Assembly: GCA_946811185.2 (NCBI GenBank)
Contig: OX328105.1
Coordinates: 52,886,845-52,950,844, forward strand
Length of the DNA: 64,000 nt
Source: Hippopus hippopus
Taxonomy: Eukaryota > Mollusca > Bivalvia > Cardiida > Cardiidae
Direction: 5' to 3'
Part shown: one piece after another, positions 40,401 to 50,522 of the stretch
How positions within the stretch are numbered: the stretch's first letter is position 1
Layout: each line of letters begins with the position of its first letter
The notes under the pieces: generated by a model
Told to the model about the DNA's origin: nothing
The model's input: only the letters and a program-made list of their open reading frames with translations
Databases searched by the model: none
Program-made: the position numbers and the translations under genes

Positions 40401-40910
40401 ACTCTATACTACTTAATCATCTAACCTTTTATACTTTTATATAGTTTTACACTATTACATAATGATAGTCAACTATTGTATGTTTTAATGTTATTCAGTA
40501 ATAGGTTTTGAACTGACATACCAGTACACGGATGTGCTTATTTTACATTCAATAACTATGTTTAAAGTGACATGTAGGCCCAACGCAGCTGGGTGTTTCA
40601 AATTTTCTTGTATTTCACTATTACTGTGTTTGTATAAAGATATAACATATGTCACTATAATAAAATGTTCGTTCGTTCGTATTTGGTATGGGGCTTTATC
40701 TTGTGGACCTCTACCAGGATTTAAGTAATTATAGCTCTGTGGTCAAAAATGGCTTTGCCCTGGGGTCATAACTTTCTTGTATGATTTTATAGAGAAAATT
40801 TTGTATGTCTACTAGTTCAAAACCAATTTGACAAGTATTGTAATGTTTGGCGTGTAGGGTTTTTACTTATTAGCCAGTGAAGCGATAAAGGCCCAGCATG
40901 GCCCTCTTGT
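37422..40910 (+). mobile_element. HINE AGCTCCACTGGCC family, copy C, interrupted by a LINE
   Basis: Head TTAGCTCCACTGGCC, then GTGTCCGTCGTGTGTCTGTC, then tandem ~150-165-bp units (TTTTGCATGTAGCTTTATC). After the LINE the body resumes at ATTTGGTATGGGGCTTTATC, and it ends TAGCCAGTGAAGCG, hairpin region, GGCCCTCTTG. The uninterrupted copy at 60663 shows the pre-insertion order CACATTCTAGACCTGTG..TTTGGTATGG. Confidence 0.8.
38455..40680 (+). pseudogene. 5'-truncated LINE reverse transcriptase with C-terminal zinc knuckle
   Basis: It starts in the RT domain (KSGKSVGIDKIPYEVLKF). RT motifs follow: ENEIFAEEQ-type NGFRPHRSCEEH, FATFIDLQKAFDFVNRDML, GVRQGD, then CLVYADDIILLSQS with the catalytic YADD. 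The longest open part is 39013-40368. The C-terminus has CNLCQLNEIENEIHFLLKC, a C-x2-C...H...C knuckle common in jockey/CR1-like LINEs. Frameshifts at about 38606 and 39020 break the frame. The 3' end is AATAAAATGTTCG plus a GTTC-repeat tail. Clade not decided. Confidence 0.85.
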
Positions 40911-41044
40911 GTTGTTTGGTAAAGGGTTTAAAAAGAAAACATGAAGCAATTGTCAAAAAGCCATTGCTGTATTTGACATTTTTATAAAAAACTGAGACAT
41001 TTTATGATATCTCTGTTGTGACTGAAAATGTAAAATTTTGTTGT

Positions 41045-41258
41045 CTCTCTTTACCAGGCGACAAAATTTTAGACCTGTTTAATTTAAAGCATTTGCAGAC
41101 AAGAAATTAATTGATGTTCAATGTGATTGAAAGGGCAGGAACATGATGGGAAAAGGAGAAAATACTTGTTACCAGCATTTTCTCCATTTGCCACCATGTT
41201 TTCAATTGTTTTTTGTCTTTAAGGTCATTTAAACTCAGGATTGTTTAGTAAAGGGTTG
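41045..41258 (-). mobile_element. Foldback MITE, orientation B
   Basis: CTCTTTACCAGGCGACAAAA at the left, TTTAGTAAAGGGTTG at the right; hairpin GAGAAAATACTTGTTACCAG with partial return pairing. Confidence 0.75.
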
Positions 41259-41504
41259 AAGAATGAAAGCATATCTGTAAGGCCTGATCCCTTTGAAGAA
41301 TATACTCATACATTGATTTTTTTTATCACAAAATGTGTTTCAAGAGTTTTGGTTGAATATCTGAATACACTGATAACTTGAGACTAATTTCTGGATCTTG
41401 CTTATAACTCTTGACTGGATGGCAACATTGTAGACTCATCTAAATTAAAAGTATTAGCAGAGAAGATATTTCATTTAAATCTAAAAACGATATTTTGTCT
41501 TCTA

Positions 41505-41903
41505 ATCTTTTACCACACCATCTCAAGTTTTAACGACTCTGAGAAAGAAGGCTTTGGAAAACATTGGAAAAGGAGAAAATTCTGGTAACCAGCTTGGTCC
41601 CCACCATGTTTTCAAAGGCGTTTTTCCTTAAGGTTGTTTAAATTCCGGATTATTTGGTGAAGGGTTTACCCTTTATTACACAATCCCAACTTTTACAGAC
41701 CCTGAAAAAGACAGCTTTTGAATATATTGTGCAAAAAGGAGAAAATGTTGGTAACCAGCATTTTCTGCTTTTTTTTTGGACAATGTTTTCTATCCTTTCA
41801 AAAGCAGTTTTTAATTTTTGAGTGACAGTAACTGTTATCATGTCATCCACAAATATTTTCAGTTTGGACATGTCTAAAATTTTGTTGAGTGGTAAAGGAT
41901 TAA
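41505..41903 (+). mobile_element. Two adjacent foldback MITEs
   Basis: About 41505-41667 (deleted hairpin) and 41664-41903 (orientation A, GTTTACCCTTTATTACAC to GGTAAAGGATTAA). They meet at GGGTTTACCC, a mutated shared TTAA. Confidence 0.75.
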
Positions 41904-42035
41904 AGAACAAAAGGATATCTATAGGGTCCTTGGATGAATATACCAGACATTTATTTTTTAACACAAAATGAAGTTTCAAGTACTTCGTAGGATTATCTGA
42001 ATATACCGATAACTAATATCTGGACTGTATTCTTC

Positions 42036-42483
42036 ACCCTTTACCATACTGCAAAATTGTTGACTCATCCAAATCCAAAGCATTTGCAGACATAAAATTA
42101 AATTCTTATCTAATAATAATGGCAATTTGTCTTTTAACCGTTTACCTCGCAATCCCAAGTTCTGAGGAGTGTGAGAAATAAGGCTTTTGGAAACATTGTG
42201 GGGAAAAGAGAAAATGCTGGTTACCAGCATTTTCTCCTTCTCCTACAATGTTTTTGTTCATTTAAATCATTTAAATGGGGCACACTTACACCCGACCACA
42301 TTTGAGCCATATTCAAATACTACCAATGAACTTTGAATTTGGACAAGTCCAGAATTAACTCATTTGGTAAAGTGTTAAAGGACAGAAAGGAAAAAAAAGG
42401 CATCAAAGTTTTCCCACAATGTTTTCAAAAGCATTCTTCTCCAGGGTTGTTAAAACACCAGATTGTTTGGTACGGTGTTAAAT
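42036..42483. mobile_element. Foldback MITE carrying a nested foldback MITE
   Basis: The outer left arm (ACCCTTTACCATACTGC, GAAAT-free CAAAGCATTTGCAGAC) runs to TTTGTCTT at about 42133. The inner copy spans 42134-42377 with TTAA borders. The outer return arm resumes (TTTTCCCACAATGTTTTC, CCAGGGTTGTTAAAAC) to GTACGGTGTTAA. Confidence 0.75.
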
Positions 42484-42551
42484 TACTTCAATCTTTACTG
42501 TAAATTTTGTTGTTATTTCAGTCTTTACTATACATTTCGTATTCATTTCAG

Positions 42552-42647
42552 GGTATTATGAACTTACCAGCCAAAGACCTTTGGGAAGATATGATACAAA
42601 CATTGAATGAATCACCAAAATGGAATCCAACCATTTTAGAAAGTAGG
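42552..42647 (+). CDS. STARD3: STARD3 exon, START domain
   Basis: 32 codons, phase 0 to 0: GIMNLPAKDLWEDMIQTLN then ESPKWNPTILESR. It matches human FLPCPAELVYQEVIL..ERMVLWNKTV: the helix after the first strands and the conserved W-N-x-T/P block. Acceptor tttcatttcag, donor gtaggt. It is followed by two alternative copies of the next exon. Confidence 0.9.
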
Positions 42648-42949
42648 GTAGGTATCGACCATAGGCCTTTGAAACTGTATTGATATGTCACGAAATACTG
42701 AAATTTTCATTGCTCGAACATTGGACAGTGTGACTAAAAATAGCATATAGGCAGATTGTCTCTATATCGTATATAATAGCAAAAGGTGAGCAACAAAATA
42801 GAAAAATAGAAGGGATGTGCCACTCTGCTATTTTTAGAAATGGTATTCAGTAATCAACCAAAGAAATTTTCTGTGTTCCTTGATAGACCAGTGGAGCTTC
42901 AAACGCCTGTGGTATCAACTAGTCCATGATGGTATTTTTCTGTTTTGTG

Positions 42950-43296
42950 TTTGCTGGTAACCATCATTTTATCCATTTCCCAAACTGTTTTTTACCTTCA
43001 AATAGACAAATTACATTAATTGAATTATCTTTGAATTATCGTCTGCAAATGCTTTAAATTTGGATGAGTCTAAACTTTTGTCGTTTGGTAAATGACTCAA
43101 CAAAATTTTAGACTGGTTTAAATTCAAAGTATTTGCAGATGACAAAAGTGGCTAAAAGATTTGTTTAAGAAAGAGTAGAAAACATTAAGGGAAAAAGAGA
43201 AAATGCTGGTTACCAGCATTTTCTCCTTTTCCCACGTTTTCAAAAGCCTTTCTTCTCAGGGTTGCTAAAACTCAGGATTGTTTGGTAAAAGGTTAA
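42950..43296. mobile_element. Two foldback MITE copies head to tail
   Basis: The right half of an orientation-A copy (to GTCGTTTGGTAAATGACTC) continues directly into an orientation-B copy ending at GGTAAAAGGTTAA (43296). The central hairpin of the second is GCTGGTTACCAGC. Confidence 0.75.
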
Positions 43297-43435
43297 CCTA
43301 ATGTATAGCCAGTCAGAAGCTACCATATGTGCCCCTGCAGCTGTAGCCCTTTACCACACAATGCTAAGAATTCAAGGCCTTGTGATGCATCAGTATCAGT
43401 ACTGTGATTTTTCTTCAGTGGATAACATTCAACTA

Positions 43436-43930
43436 CACATTAAAATTGTTGACTCATGCAAATTGAAAGCAGTTGCAGACAATAGAATTGGAGACTGTCC
43501 AAATTGAAAACGTTTGCAGACAACAAAATAGTAGACTGTCCTAATTGAAAGCATTTGCAGACAACTAAATTGTAGACTTGTGCAAACTGACAGTATTTGT
43601 CAACAATGGAATTGGAGACTGTCCAGATGGAAAGCATTTGCAGACAACAAAATTGTAGACTGTCCTAACTGAAACCATTTTCAAACAACAAAATTGTAGA
43701 GTTGTGCAAATTGAAAGCATTTGCAGACACCAAAATAGCAGACTGCCTGAATTGAATGCTTTGCAGGTAACAAAATTTTAGACTGTTCTAACTGAAAGTA
43801 TATGCAGACAACATAATTGCAGACTGTTGTAATAGAAAGCATTTGCCGACAATAAGTTGAAGACTTCTTGTAACTGGAAACATTGGCAGATAACTAAATT
43901 GTAGACTTGTCCAAATTGAAAGCATTTGCT
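43436..43930 (-). repeat. ~45-bp tandem array derived from a foldback MITE arm
   Basis: About ten units of the form GACTGTCC.AATTGAAAGC + ATTTGCAGACAACAAAATTG, i.e. the subterminal arm of the MITE (GACTTGTCCAAATTGAAAGC, ATTTGCAGACGACAAA). The array flows at 43910 into a normal copy of the rest of the MITE, so it arose inside one element. Confidence 0.85.
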
Positions 43931-44081
43931 GATGGAGAATTAAATGTGGCCAGTATATAGGTTTGGTCTTTGGTCTTTGATAGTGTAAAAATATTGTAGG
44001 AAGGGAGAAAATACTGGTAACTGGAATTACCTGGTATCTCTCTTTCCTGTGATGTTTTCCAAAGCACAATTCTTTGAGTCA

Positions 44082-44311
44082 TTAACTCTTTACCAAACGA
44101 CATAATTTTAGACTAGTCCAAATTGGAAGCATTTGCAGATGACAAAATTAATGTGACTTAAAAAATTGAAATTTGTCTTGGGAAGGGAAGAAAACATTGT
44201 GGGAAAAGGAGAAAATGCTGGTAACCAGCATTTTCTCCTTTTCCCACAATGTTTTCAGAAGGCTTCTTTCTCAGGGACGTGAAAACCAGGGATTGTTTGG
44301 TAAAGGGTTAA
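44082..44311 (-). mobile_element. Foldback MITE, orientation B, intact (230 bp)
   Basis: TTAACTCTTTACCAAACGAC to GTTTGGTAAAGGGTTAA with a perfect hairpin around GCTGGTAACCAGC. Confidence 0.88.
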
Positions 44312-44453
44312 AATACAGGATTATTAGGTAAAAGGTCAATGGATAATGTTTCATTTATGCTAAAAGGGAGAGAAATCATGTAGATGTTGTAGATACAAAA
44401 TTGGATCTTCTAGAGATTTTTGCTGTTCATTACCAAACATTCCTCTCTTGCAG

Positions 44454-44647
44454 ACTTTACAGGTTTTGGATCAAAATTCTGAGATCACATATAATATAGC
44501 AGCAGAAGGGGGCGGAGGTCTGATCTCTGCACGGGATTTTGTCACTCTTCGCAAATGGATGCCTCTAGGCCATGGTATATATATCTCTGTCAGTGTCGGC
44601 CTCCCAGGCCCACATGCGGACATGCCCCCACAGAAAAAATATGTCAG
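44454..44647 (+). CDS. STARD3: STARD3 START exon, alternative copy 1
   Basis: 194 nt, phase 0 to 2: TLQVLDQNSEITYNIAAEGG, then GGLISARDFVTLRKW, MPLGHGIYISVSVG, and PQKKYVR after the join. It aligns with human [20 protein letters not shown]...SPRDFVNVRR...THKYVR. Compared with copy 2 it is more divergent after RDF: FVTLRKWMPLG replaces FINVRSW, and PGPHADMPP replaces the T-HQSMP block. No stop or frameshift; acceptor ctcttgcag and donor gtacta are good. Probably one of two mutually exclusive exons. Confidence 0.85.
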
Positions 44648-44726
44648 GTACTAATATGTGTGGTGTGTTATATGTATAAGGGGTCACATGAGCTTTGTCA
44701 GGAGAATTTGTTGGTCTTTATGTAAC

Positions 44727-45090
44727 TCTTTTCCAGATGCGAAACATTAGACTTGTCCAAATTCGAAAACATTTCAGATGACAAATACAACAACATGGCA
44801 AGAATGATGGAGTCTATGTTTAACAGGGTGCAAAACATTGTAGGAAAAGCCCCTCATTGTAGTGAAAATAAGTGATTGTTTGGTAAAGGCTTTTGTCCCT
44901 TTTCTGAACAAACCCATGTTTTAATGATCCTGAGGAAGTAAGCTTTGGCAAACATCAATGGAAAACGAGAAAATGCCACTAGTTACAATGTACCTTTTAA
45001 AGACAGATGCCATCATCTGAGAAACATTCAGATTGTTTTCTGCATATGCTTTCAATATGGATGTGTCTAAAACATTGTTGTATCATAAAG
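44727..45090. mobile_element. Two diverged foldback MITEs between the alternative exons
   Basis: About 44727-44890 (CTCTTTTCCAGATGCG, GCAAAACATTGTAGG) and 44893-45090 (TTGTCCCTTTTCTGAAC, AATGATCCTGAGGAAG). Both have lost the hairpin. Confidence 0.6.
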
Positions 45091-45373
45091 GAAATGTATA
45101 ATTGATGTACCATGTCAGTGTTTGGTATTTTTGAATCTTCTAGTATCATTTATTTTTTATCTGAAAAAATTGGCATCGAAAGTTAATCATTACACGTACT
45201 CTTGTAAATGATCATAAACTGCTTTTGGAACTCTCCACATAATTGTTTGCTTTGTACATCATGTCAGCCAATGAAATACTCCCTTCAAGGTCATGTGACT
45301 CATATAGACACATATCCTCCTATATTCAGTGTTGTACCAGTTATGTTTAACTGTATTTTCATGCATGTTTCAG

Positions 45374-45564
45374 ACCCTTCAGGTAGTTGATGATCACACA
45401 GAGGTTACGTATAATATAGCGGCCGAGGCTGCCGGTGGTTTAGTCTCGGCTCGTGATTTTATAAATGTACGCTCATGGGAGGCCCTACCGAATATGGGTA
45501 TGTTCATATCCTATGGGATAGGTTGTACACATCAGTCTATGCCAGTCCAGAAAAAATATGTAAG
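45374..45564 (+). CDS. STARD3: STARD3 START exon, alternative copy 2
   Basis: 191 nt, phase 0 to 2: TLQVVDDHTEVTYNIAAEAA, GGLVSARDFINVRSW, EALPNMGMFISYGIG, CTHQSMPVQKKYVR. It is closer to the family than copy 1 (AAGGLVS, RDFINVR, the H-x-S-x-P block). It joins the previous exon in phase 0 and leaves AG for AG|A (Arg) at 52518. Copy 1 has the same phases, so either but not both keeps the frame. Confidence 0.92.
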
Positions 45565-45788
45565 GTAGGTGTGTAGAGAATAATGTTGGCCAAAAAATGA
45601 CACGTGTGCTGTGGCTGAATTCACTGACTTCCTACATTCCTATAGCTTAGCCCATTAACCTCACAAGTATGTGACTTTTACTGCATTGTTTTGTTTCTTC
45701 CGCTTTCAGAGCTTCTTGATCCTATTTTTACCAGACGACAAAGGTTGGGGCCATTTGAGGACAAAATGCGCCCAAAAGCTGATGTTAG

Positions 45789-46046
45789 AGAGCCATGCTC
45801 TGTAAAAAGGGGACTTAATGCATCCCTGTGATACATACGCAAGTCATCACATAATTGTGGATCCATAAGTCACATTTTGGCCAATTGACTTGATCATGAG
45901 GTAGACTGGTCCTTTGACTTACAGAAAATTATTGACCAATATCGAAAATTTTTGGCCCAGGTCAGGCTGCGCGGACTGCGCAGGCTGACCTGGGTCGATG
46001 CTTTTCGCAGATGCACAAAGCCCCCCTTTTCACAGAGCACGGCTCT
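45789..46046 (-). mobile_element. 'GAGCCATGCTC' MITE, copy e
   Basis: GAGAGCCATGCTCTG to CACAGAGCACGGCTC; middle CAGGCTGCGCGGACTGCGCA. Near-complete. Confidence 0.85.
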
Positions 46047-46073
46047 AGTCTTTTGAAAGGAAGAAAACAGAAA

Positions 46074-46320
46074 TGAGCCATGCTCTGGCAAAAGGGGGAA
46101 TAATGCATCTGCATGATGCGTTTTAACAAGCAAGTCATCACACAATCATGGGTCCAGACAATTTGTTTTGTCTAACAACCGGCTGATTCCTGGGCTAAAA
46201 TGGTCCTTGGATATGCAGAAAAATTACCAAAAGCAAAAATTTCGATGCAGGTCAGCTTGTGTGGACCTGAGTTGATAGCTTTTGCAGATGCATTGAACAC
46301 CCTTTTCACTGAGCATGGCG
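46074..46320 (+). mobile_element. 'GAGCCATGCTC' MITE, copy f
   Basis: GAGCCATGCTCTGGCAAAAG to CCCTTTTCACTGAGCATGG, 28 bp after copy e and in the same layout. It is followed by a TTAA-MITE right arm (TTGTCGTCTGCAAATAC). Confidence 0.85.
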
Positions 46321-46529
46321 AAAATTTTTGTCGTCTGCAAATACTTTAAATATGGTTCTGTCGAAAGCTTTAACGTTTGGTAAAGATTTACTCCTTTCTT
46401 TCTGGATCAATCAAGCAATTTCAATACAAGTTAGTTACTTGTACTGGTTGAATACTGAATAGCTTATGTCATACCTAGTTTCCTTTTTTTTGTCTGTCCT
46501 TTTATCTACCCATTAGGTGTTTTTCTTGT

Positions 46530-46610
46530 TTATAACGAGCGACAGCGAGTTACGGGCAGCCCGTAACGAGCGAAGCTCGTTTTGCGGTAACACCGTTCTA
46601 GATTTTCAAA
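46530..46610. repeat. GC-rich foldback end (AACGAGCG palindrome)
   Basis: AACGAGCGACAGCGAGTTAC / CCCGTAACGAGCGAAGCTCG: arms GAGTTACGGGC and GCCCGTAAC pair and AACGAGC repeats. It resembles a transposon terminus; a partner end was not found. Nearby 46860-46920 contains TGACGTCATTA-like words. Confidence 0.5.
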
Positions 46611-46994
46611 AATGAAATTCCGACTTCGTTCTGGGTTTTAGTCTAAATCTAAATGAGTGTCTTCCGGTTAGTCGCACAGCGTCACACGTATGACAATCTT
46701 TCGCACAAGTACCTGATTGGTCAAAAATGACAAAAATTATCTACCGATCGGATGATTACTTAAAAATCATTATCGGTTTAATGAGTACACATTATCTAAT
46801 TTCTTACTTTCAGCGTGTTAAGCGTCTATTTGTGTATAAACATCCGCAGTGATCTATGCTAGAAAATAATGACGTCATTAATCATACTATTCTTACGTCA
46901 TGCACGAGCCGTTTTTTGCAGAAAACATTGTGTCGAAGAAATCATGACTAAACTAGTTTTTTGGCTTTTTCAAAATGCCATTTACAGAGAAAGC

Positions 46995-47260
46995 CGGATT
47001 TATGATCTGTAAAAAGGGGGGTTAATGCATTTGCAAAAAACTATCGACCCAGGTCGGCCTGTGCAGTCCACACAAGCTAACCTGGGTCAAAACTCTTTGC
47101 TAGATCTATTTTTCAACGTTCTACATGTCAAAGGACCAGTTTGCATGCCTTTTGATTCAGTCAGTTATCATACAATATGGATGTATAATTATGTGATGAC
47201 TTGCTTGGTATCATACATCACGGTGATGCATGAAACCCTCTTTTACCGCAACATGGCTCA
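46995..47260 (-). mobile_element. 'GAGCCATGCTC' MITE, copy g
   Basis: GGATTTATGATCTGTAAAAAG (decayed left end), CAGGTCGGCCTGTGCAGTCC, GTGATGACTTGCTTGG, then CGCAACATGGCTC. Confidence 0.75.
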
Positions 47261-47384
47261 AATATATTTAGATCTATTTAATGTTACGAAAGCTTGTTAA
47301 TAGATAGAAAAGTTTGGCGTATTTTTGCCATAAGTTGGATATCTATCCGAAAACTTGGCAAATTTCATTCCTAGGATTGATGAT

Positions 47385-47640
47385 AGATCTAGATCTAGTC
47401 ACTGCGACAGAATTCATTCCTGTCTCTGCACTGATGGATGTGTAGGAAAGCAGGTGGGATGAAAAAGGAAAGCCACATAGTCTATAATCTGATTTTAGCG
47501 ATCTAAGCACTCTGATTGTAAAGAAACTCCAGGTAAAACGTGGGTAGACCTGTGCACTGACGATTCCTTTTGTGTGTATATTCATTGCGGCGGCAAGTGC
47601 ACCTACCATGCATTCCTGAAGTTCCTTTTACCAGTACTCT
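47385..47640. mobile_element. Decayed SINE (family of 14605)
   Basis: CACTGCGACAGAATTCATTC, AAACTCCAGGTAAAACG and CCAGTACTCTG are recognisable but order and spacing are disturbed. Confidence 0.45.
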
Positions 47641-48290
47641 GCTCAGTACTACTATTCTTCCCAACCCACTGACGGATTCCTCGTAAAAATCAAAGTCTCT
47701 CTAATATAGATCTAGATCTACATGCAGTGAGGAAATGTTCCCATAAGATGGTCTTTACATGTTGACCAATAATCATTCCAAGATATTTTTTCTGGACATA
47801 ACTTAACGAAATTGTCAAGGAATTGTCTTTATTTTGATCCATTGTATCTATATCAGACATCGACTTAATGGAGTAATGTAAAAAAAAAATTCCACCTTTT
47901 CAAAATTTTTATCAATCCTGTTAAATTTGTTTATGTATTTTTTTTATTTCTTGTGTTGCTTCAGTGAAAATAAATGGCGGACACTAATGATACTAACACG
48001 GAAGGGTATACATGTGTTTGGAAGATGTGTGGAATAAAGTAATAAAACATTTTTTAGAAAATGGAATTTTGTCTTTTTTGAGTAATTCACTTTACATGAT
48101 TTTCTCTCAAATTGATTAAAAAACTGTGTCATTATTCTGGTCTGTATTAAGGAACTGTTGTCTTTGTGAATTGGTGAATACATTCTCATTGTAATGCGGT
48201 CTAAGGTATGCCACAGGGAATTACTGAAAACCGTTGTACTGGATTTTGATTAAAGTCCCTACAAAAAAAGGTTAGAAGCGTGAAATGAAT
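47641..48290 (+). other. Intron, nothing recognised
   Basis: AGATCTAGATC words near 47705 and poly-T runs. No coding match. Confidence 0.45.
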
Positions 48291-48299
48291 AGTACATAT

Positions 48300-48610
48300 T
48301 TTATTTTTTTCGCTGAATGATTGAAATCTATTTTATTTTGTGAACACCTTGTGGTAATATTTTCACTTGTGGCTATGTCACTCATGAAAATATTACTGAT
48401 GATGTTCACTCGATAAGATAAATGTAGATCATTCACTGAAAGAAACAAATATTCTTTTTATTTTATGCCGCTAACCCTTGAAATCTATTTTATCTCATAA
48501 ACATCATATGGTAATATTTTCACTTGTGGCTGTGCCACTCATCAAAATCTTACGCATGATGTTCACTCGATGAAATATATTTCAATCTTTTACCAGAAAA
48601 AAAACCCCAA
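48300..48610. repeat. Two tandem ~140-bp palindromes
   Basis: Both units have GGTAATATTTTCACTTGTGG facing CACTCAT.AAAAT.TTAC and GATGTTCACTCGAT. They are diverged relatives of the palindrome at 11213-11351. Confidence 0.75.
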
Positions 48611-48673
48611 ATAACCCCTATATAAACTTTCTCAGCAAGTTACCTAAACATTAGACAGAAACTCTTGAATTTG

Positions 48674-48960
48674 TATACGCCTGAAGAGTCGTATTATGTT
48701 ATGGCCCTGGTCATCCGTCCGTTCATTAGCAGTTTCTTATGTGGGCAACTCTTCCTAGTTTCTGTTGGAATAACTTGAAACTTACCACAATGAATCTTTA
48801 TGATGTGTAGTTGTGCATGTGACTCTTTACATTTGGATCTCTTTAGGTATTCTAGAGTTATCTGCTCTTGATTTCTGAAATAGCCCATTTCTTGTGAGGC
48901 TACTTACTGACAAGCCCCTTCGGGCATATATGCGCCACTCTGCGAAGCTGTTGTTAAATA
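48674..48960 (+). mobile_element. HINE-like element (TATACGCCTGAAG head)
   Basis: Head TATACGCCTGAAGAGTCG, then GGTCATCCGTCCGTTC. The tail has a GCCCCTTCGGGC hairpin and ATATGCGCCACTCTG. About 285 bp. Confidence 0.5.
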
Positions 48961-48980
48961 ATCTTTTATCAGTTTGCCTT

Positions 48981-49332
48981 TTAACCCTTTACCACACAAT
49001 CCCGAGTTTTAATGACCTTGAAGAATAAAGCTTTTGAAAACATTGTGGGAAAAAGAGGAAATGCTAGTAGCCAGTTGTTGTCTGCAAAATAACTGTAATG
49101 CTTGAATGTGGATAAGTCTAAAATTTAGTTGTTAACTCTTTACCAAGTGACAAAATTTTTGACATTTCATAATGGAAAGCATTTGCAGACTCAAATTGAT
49201 TTTTTTTTTTTTTTGGAAAGGGTAGAAAACATTGTGGGAAAAAGAGAAAATGCATGTTACCAGCATTTTGTCCTTTGCCCACAATGTTTTGAAAAGATCT
49301 CTTCCTCAGGGTCATGAAAAGTCTAGGTTGTG
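48981..49332. mobile_element. Two foldback MITEs sharing a TTAA
   Basis: 48981-49135 (orientation A, hairpin lost) and 49132 to about 49330 (orientation B, imperfect hairpin GAGAAAATGCATGTTACCAG). Confidence 0.8.
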
Positions 49333-49505
49333 AGAGTTATGTCCCTTGTTTCTCTGTTAAAATGGATTGCAAGGAATTTTTCTATTTGCCATGTTTTTCG
49401 TCTTACCTTCTCTACACAAGTATAACATCAAATCTTTTTTGTATCGCAGCTTTAGTGTTTAAATCACTCAGACGTTTAGCTTTCTTTGCCTATTTATTCT
49501 TTTTG
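49330..49505 (+). repeat. Repeat X, copy 1 (uninterrupted)
   Basis: GAGTTATGTCCCTTGTTTCT, TGGATTGCAAGGAATTTTTC, GTCTTACCTTCTCTACACAA, CATCAAATCTTTTTTGTATC. The same body occurs at 50523-50985, interrupted by a HINE, and partly at 50986-51062. It serves as an empty site. Confidence 0.8.
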
Positions 49506-49506
49506 G

Positions 49507-50518
49507 TTTTTAGCTCTACTGGCTGAAAGCCAGCAGAGCTTATGTCATGGTGTGGTTTCCGTCGTCCGTCCGTCCGTCTGTCCGTCCATTAGTCTTTTTC
49601 TTGTTTACGCGATAACGCCTGCATTTGTGGTAAGATTTCCGTGAAACTTGCACAGTTTGTTTATCTCATCAATAGCTTCAACCCTATTGATTTTGAAAAA
49701 AATCTAACAAACAGTATGGGAAAAGTAGCCATTTCAAGTTGAAAATTTTCATTTCTTGTTTACGCGATAAAGTTTGCATTTGGTATCAGATTTTTGTGAA
49801 ACTTGCACAGTTTGTTTATCTCATCAATAGCTTCAACCCTATTGATTTTGAAAAAAATCTAACAAACAGTATAGGAAAGTAGCCATTTCAAGTTGAAAAT
49901 TTTCATTTCTTGTTTACGCGATAAAGTCTGCATTTGTTATCAGATTTTTGTGAAACTTGCACAGTTTGTTTATCTCATCAATAGCTTTAACCCTATTGAT
50001 TTTGAAAAAAATCCAACAAACAGTGTGGGAAAAGTAGCCATTTCAAGTTGAAAATTTTCATTTCTTGTTTACGTGATAAAGTCTGCATTTGTTATCAGAT
50101 TTCCATGAAACTTGCACGGTTTGTTTATCTCATCAATAGCTTCAACCCTATTGATTTTGAAAAAAATCCAACAAACGGTATGGGAAAAGTAGCCATTTCA
50201 AGTTGGAAATTTTCATTTCTTGTTTGCGCGATAAAGTCTGCATTTGTTATCAGATTTTTGTGAAACTTGCGCAGTTTGTTTGTCTAATCAATAGCTTCAA
50301 CCCTATTGATTTTGAAAAAAATCCAACAAACAGTATGGGAAAGTAGCCATTTCAAGTTGAAAATTTCGATTTCTTGTTTACGTGATGAAGTCAGCATTTC
50401 TTGTTTTAATCTTTGTTTTTTTTTTTCTTTTTGCATCATGAATTCATAATGTATGCTAGCTTAAAAGCAAAATCACTGCCAGTAGAGCGAGTTCAGGCCC
50501 TTCAGGGCCTCTAGTTTA
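49507..50518 (+). mobile_element. HINE with AGCTCTACTGGC ends and 155-bp tandem repeats
   Basis: Head TTAGCTCTACTGGCTG with AAAGCCAGCAGAGC, then (CCGT)n. Six repeat landmarks (TTGTTTACGCG or close) lie at 49601, 49756, 49910, 50065, 50220 and 50374. The 3' end is GCCAGTAGAGCGAG, hairpin AGGCCCTTCAGGGCCT, CTAG, TTT. Asymmetric inverted repeats plus terminal stem-loop, as in Helentrons. Confidence 0.8.
49600..50400. repeat. 155-bp tandem repeat, about 5 units
   Basis: Unit words: GTGAAACTTGCACAGTTTG, TTTATCTCATCAATAGC, CCCTATTGATTTTGAAAAAA, GTAGCCATTTCAAGTTG. Units differ by only a few bases. Confidence 0.92.
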
Positions 50519-50522
50519 ATTA

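Larger units (their letters stand above)
37217..40930 (+). mobile_element. Foldback MITE split by a HINE that is itself split by a LINE
   Basis: The MITE left part is 37217-37421 (TTAACCC, perfect hairpin) and its last 20 bases lie at 40911-40930 (GTTGTTTGGTAAAGGGTTTA). The HINE is about 37422-40910. Inside the HINE, 38455-40680 is LINE sequence. Confidence 0.85.

Noticed and set aside
44454..45564. Tandem gene duplication or pseudo-exon instead of alternative exons
   Set aside because: Only one exon is duplicated, both copies are open with good splice sites, and phases enforce exclusive use; transcript data are still needed.
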